Part shown: positions 62,285 to 64,000 of the stretch, piece after piece | How the letters are laid out: each line of letters opens with the position of its first letter | Position numbering within the stretch: the stretch's first letter is position 1 | Origin: JACJYE01 sp964432875 | GTDB taxonomy: Bacteria; Bacteroidota; Bacteroidia; Chitinophagales; Saprospiraceae | NCBI GenBank assembly: GCA_964432875.1 | Contig: CAYSPJ010000010.1 | Span: 1-64,000 of the forward strand | Reading direction: 5' to 3' | Length of the DNA: 64,000 nucleotides | Program-made: the position numbers and the translations under genes | The notes under the pieces: model-generated | Told to the model about the DNA's origin: nothing | What the model saw: the letters and a program-made list of their open reading frames with translations, nothing else | Database searches by the model: none

Positions 62285-62875
62285 ATCATTATTTTACTGG
62301 CTGCTTTTTGCCTGGGTTTGAACGGGTGTTCCGGTTCTGGCAACGCTGCCAATGAGGAGAGTGCGCCGCCCAGCAGGACGACAGCAAGCCCAATTGGGGC
62401 AGCAGAAGGTGGTGAGGACGCACTGGTGGCGCTGGAAGGAGCGCCTGAAGCAAAGCCGACACCGGTTTCACCGCAGTCAAAGCCAGCCCCGGCGGTTGTG
62501 GGAGAAGCGCCGGCTGATCAGCCCGCCGAAACCCGGCCGGCAAAAACGGCTGCGCTGCCGCCGCTTGAAACCACCCCGACACCGGGTGCCAAAATGGCTG
62601 TCAGCGCCAATACCGCACCGGAGCCCAAAACCCAAACCCGGGAGATCGACATCGTGGGCAGGACGCTGGATCAATTGAAGCAATTGGGCATCAAACTGGA
62701 TAACAGCCAGCAGCAGAAGCTCAAAAGCATTTCCACTGCTTATGATTTCAATACGGTCGCGGCTGGAGAGGAACGCCGGGCCCTGCGGCGGAAGTACATG
62801 CAAGAGGTTTACAAAACCGTGCTGACGGCAGAGCAGCAGCAGACGGTGAAGGACAAGCGCCAATTCCAGGAATAA
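62285..62875 (+). CDS. Lipoprotein with Pro/Ala/Thr-rich linker (5' end in gap)
   Basis: The frame is open from 62285 and begins inside a signal peptide: IIILLAAFCLGLNGC, with the lipobox Cys in LNGC. About 100 residues of low-complexity sequence rich in Ala, Pro, Thr and Glu follow, then a helical C-terminus with GIKLDNSQQQKLKSISTAYD and VLTAEQQQTVKDKRQF, which has an LTxxQ-like end as in Spy/CpxP-type chaperones. It may be a periplasmic or surface lipoprotein. Its role in the cluster is unclear. Confidence 0.65.
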   Translation: MIILLAAFCLGLNGCSGSGNAANEESAPPSRTTASPIGAAEGGEDALVALEGAPEAKPTPVSPQSKPAPAVVGEAPADQPAETRPAKTAALPPLETTPTPGAKMAVSANTAPEPKTQTREIDIVGRTLDQLKQLGIKLDNSQQQKLKSISTAYDFNTVAAGEERRALRRKYMQEVYKTVLTAEQQQTVKDKRQFQE

Positions 62876-62899
62876 GCAATCAAGGAAAAAAGAGGACAA

Positions 62900-64000
62900 A
62901 TGGCAAGCCAAACGATGGCGCTGGGAAAAACGACGAGCCAGGCTCTTCCACTCAATCCCCACGCGGAGATTGGAGCGAAGGGACTAGCACAGATACTGAT
63001 GTCGCTGGCCATTATCAGCCTGGTCATCTACTTTTTCCATCTGGAGTCGGATATCGGCCTGCCCCGACTGATGCCATTCATCCTGGCCGGTTTTGTGCTG
63101 AATAGCCTATTGGCCTTACCCTGGCGGTTGCCATTTCTATTCCTGCTCAACCTGGCCGCCATCTTTGCCTTACTGGGCCCTTTTGATGGCGCGGTATTGG
63201 CAGCATTGGGGCTACTCTTGTTTGGCCTGGCCAACCTGCCGGTTAAAATAGGCTACCGGATTGGCGCCGCCCTGCTGGCAGGCGTGCTATTGGCGGCCTT
63301 TCGGGGGGAATGGCTGCCCTTTATCGGCAGCAAAACCATCCTGCCCATCCTCGGTGCCATGTTTATGTTCCGCCTGGTTCTGTACTTGTACGAGATGCAG
63401 TTTGAGAAGCAGCCTGCAAGTTTTTGGGCGAAAATCAACTACTTCTTCCTGCTGCCCAACTTGGTGTTTGTAATCTTCCCGGTAGTGGATTACAGCACTT
63501 TTTTGCGCAACTACTACAGCCGGCCGGCTTTTGAAACCTATCGCAAAGGCGCGATGATGATGGCCAATGGGGTGTTTCATCTCCTGCTCTATCGCTTGAT
63601 TTATTACTACCTGCTGCCTGCTCCCGGCGAGGTGCAGGATACCTTTAGCCTTTTGCAGTTTATGGTGGCCTCTTACGCCCTAATCGTGCGGCTGGCGGGC
63701 ATTTTCCACTTTTCGGTGGGCGTCATTTGTTTGTTTGGTTTCAATCTGCCCCACGCTTTCGAGCACTATTTCTTTGCCAACAGTTTCAGCGATCTGTGGC
63801 GGCGTATCAATATCTACTGGCGCGATTTCGTGACCAAGGTCTTTTACTTCCCCATTTACTTCCGGCTGAAACGCTATGGGGCTGTGCCAGGCATGGTGCT
63901 AGCCGTGCTCATCGTCTTTTTCATCAACTGGTTTCTGCATGGCTACCAATGGTTTTGGATCCGGGGCGCTTTCCCGCTAACCATCCAGGATACCGTCTTT
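62900..64000 (+). CDS. MBOAT-family membrane acyltransferase (3' end off window)
   Basis: Open from ATG 62900 to the end of the window, 367 residues. About nine TM helices are visible. The family block is LPHAFEHYFFANSFSDLWRR followed by INIYWRDFVTKVFYFPIYFR, and the catalytic His is probably in NWFLHGYQWFW (His 347). MBOAT enzymes move acyl groups across or at membranes; DltB takes D-alanine from the carrier DltC and passes it to teichoic acid. Here it follows a carrier-based cluster, so it might move a pyrrolyl group, but the gap and the missing C-terminus make that speculative. Confidence 0.75.
   Translation, partial: MASQTMALGKTTSQALPLNPHAEIGAKGLAQILMSLAIISLVIYFFHLESDIGLPRLMPFILAGFVLNSLLALPWRLPFLFLLNLAAIFALLGPFDGAVLAALGLLLFGLANLPVKIGYRIGAALLAGVLLAAFRGEWLPFIGSKTILPILGAMFMFRLVLYLYEMQFEKQPASFWAKINYFFLLPNLVFVIFPVVDYSTFLRNYYSRPAFETYRKGAMMMANGVFHLLLYRLIYYYLLPAPGEVQDTFSLLQFMVASYALIVRLAGIFHFSVGVICLFGFNLPHAFEHYFFANSFSDLWRRINIYWRDFVTKVFYFPIYFRLKRYGAVPGMVLAVLIVFFINWFLHGYQWFWIRGAFPLTIQDTVF

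Noticed and set aside
57067..64000. Plain D-alanylation (Dlt) operon
   Set aside because: The adenylation pocket lacks the DltA Cys and Thr, and Dlt systems have no dehydrogenase or halogenase. The MBOAT parallel is kept only as a release hypothesis.

Overview
The window is about 52-55% GC by eye and looks like a chromosomal scaffold from a member of the Bacteroidota. The evidence is C-terminal type IX secretion (T9SS) sorting domains, several promoters of the form TTTG-N19/20-TAnnTTTG, SprB-like repeat modules, a PorT-like barrel, the miaB / sigma-54 activator / lptE neighbourhood, and acetoacetate and serine-hydrolase genes typical of the phylum. The class Saprospiria is my best guess from GC content and gene style, but the sequence does not prove it. 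There are five runs of exactly 100 N (3188, 28380, 48292, 52766, 62184). They are scaffold joins of unknown true length, and several fall in repeats.

Layout. 1-9.6 kb: ion channel, acyltransferase and EngB, then an ECF sigma / anti-sigma / DUF4097-like operon, a secreted GH18 protein, an amidase and signal peptidase I. 9.6-18.5 kb: a lipoprotein serpin and a GHL10-like hydrolase flanked by two related hairpins, then ThpR, a TPR lipoprotein, biotin carboxylase and acetoacetyl-CoA synthetase. 18.5-26.6 kb: lptE, a T9SS pappalysin-type protease, a sigma-54 activator, miaB, a DUF4349 protein and an LpxL-like acyltransferase. 26.8-36.7 kb: a propeller/SprB/OmpA protein, a CPA2 antiporter, a tRNA cluster with two odd tRNA-like copies, an S4 protein, MATE and GH20. 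37-56 kb: SSS symporter, patatin, MauG-like peroxidase, hydroxyacyl-CoA dehydrogenase, a candidate oriC with dnaA, an SLC13 permease, tRNA-Ser, an 11-Asp-box propeller protein, a serine hydrolase, an aldo/keto reductase and a Smr protein.

The most notable region is 57.0-64.0 kb: a co-directional cluster of a carrier protein, a stand-alone adenylation enzyme whose hand-aligned pocket reads D-L-F-Y-L-A-L-V, an acyl-CoA-dehydrogenase-like enzyme with its usual catalytic Glu replaced by Ser, a flavin-dependent halogenase-like enzyme with the WxWxIP motif, and a methyltransferase. After a gap come a lipoprotein and an MBOAT acyltransferase that runs off the right edge. The first four match, role for role, the known route from L-proline to a halogenated pyrrolyl-2-carboxyl thioester (PltL/PltF/PltE/PltA of pyoluteorin; RedM/RedW; CloN3-5; Bmp1-4). 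No thioesterase is visible. An MBOAT that takes its acyl group from a carrier protein, as DltB does, would be a plausible release step, giving a halopyrrole envelope or lipid modification. That last link is inference.

Other points of interest are the tandem 131-bp tRNA-Ser-like units with a palindrome in place of the anticodon arm, placed behind a good promoter and ahead of a functional tRNA-Ser; the REP-like hairpins flanking the serpin pair; the structured leader with a terminator before the SSS symporter; and the T9SS protease gene that appears inserted between the sigma-54 activator and lptE.
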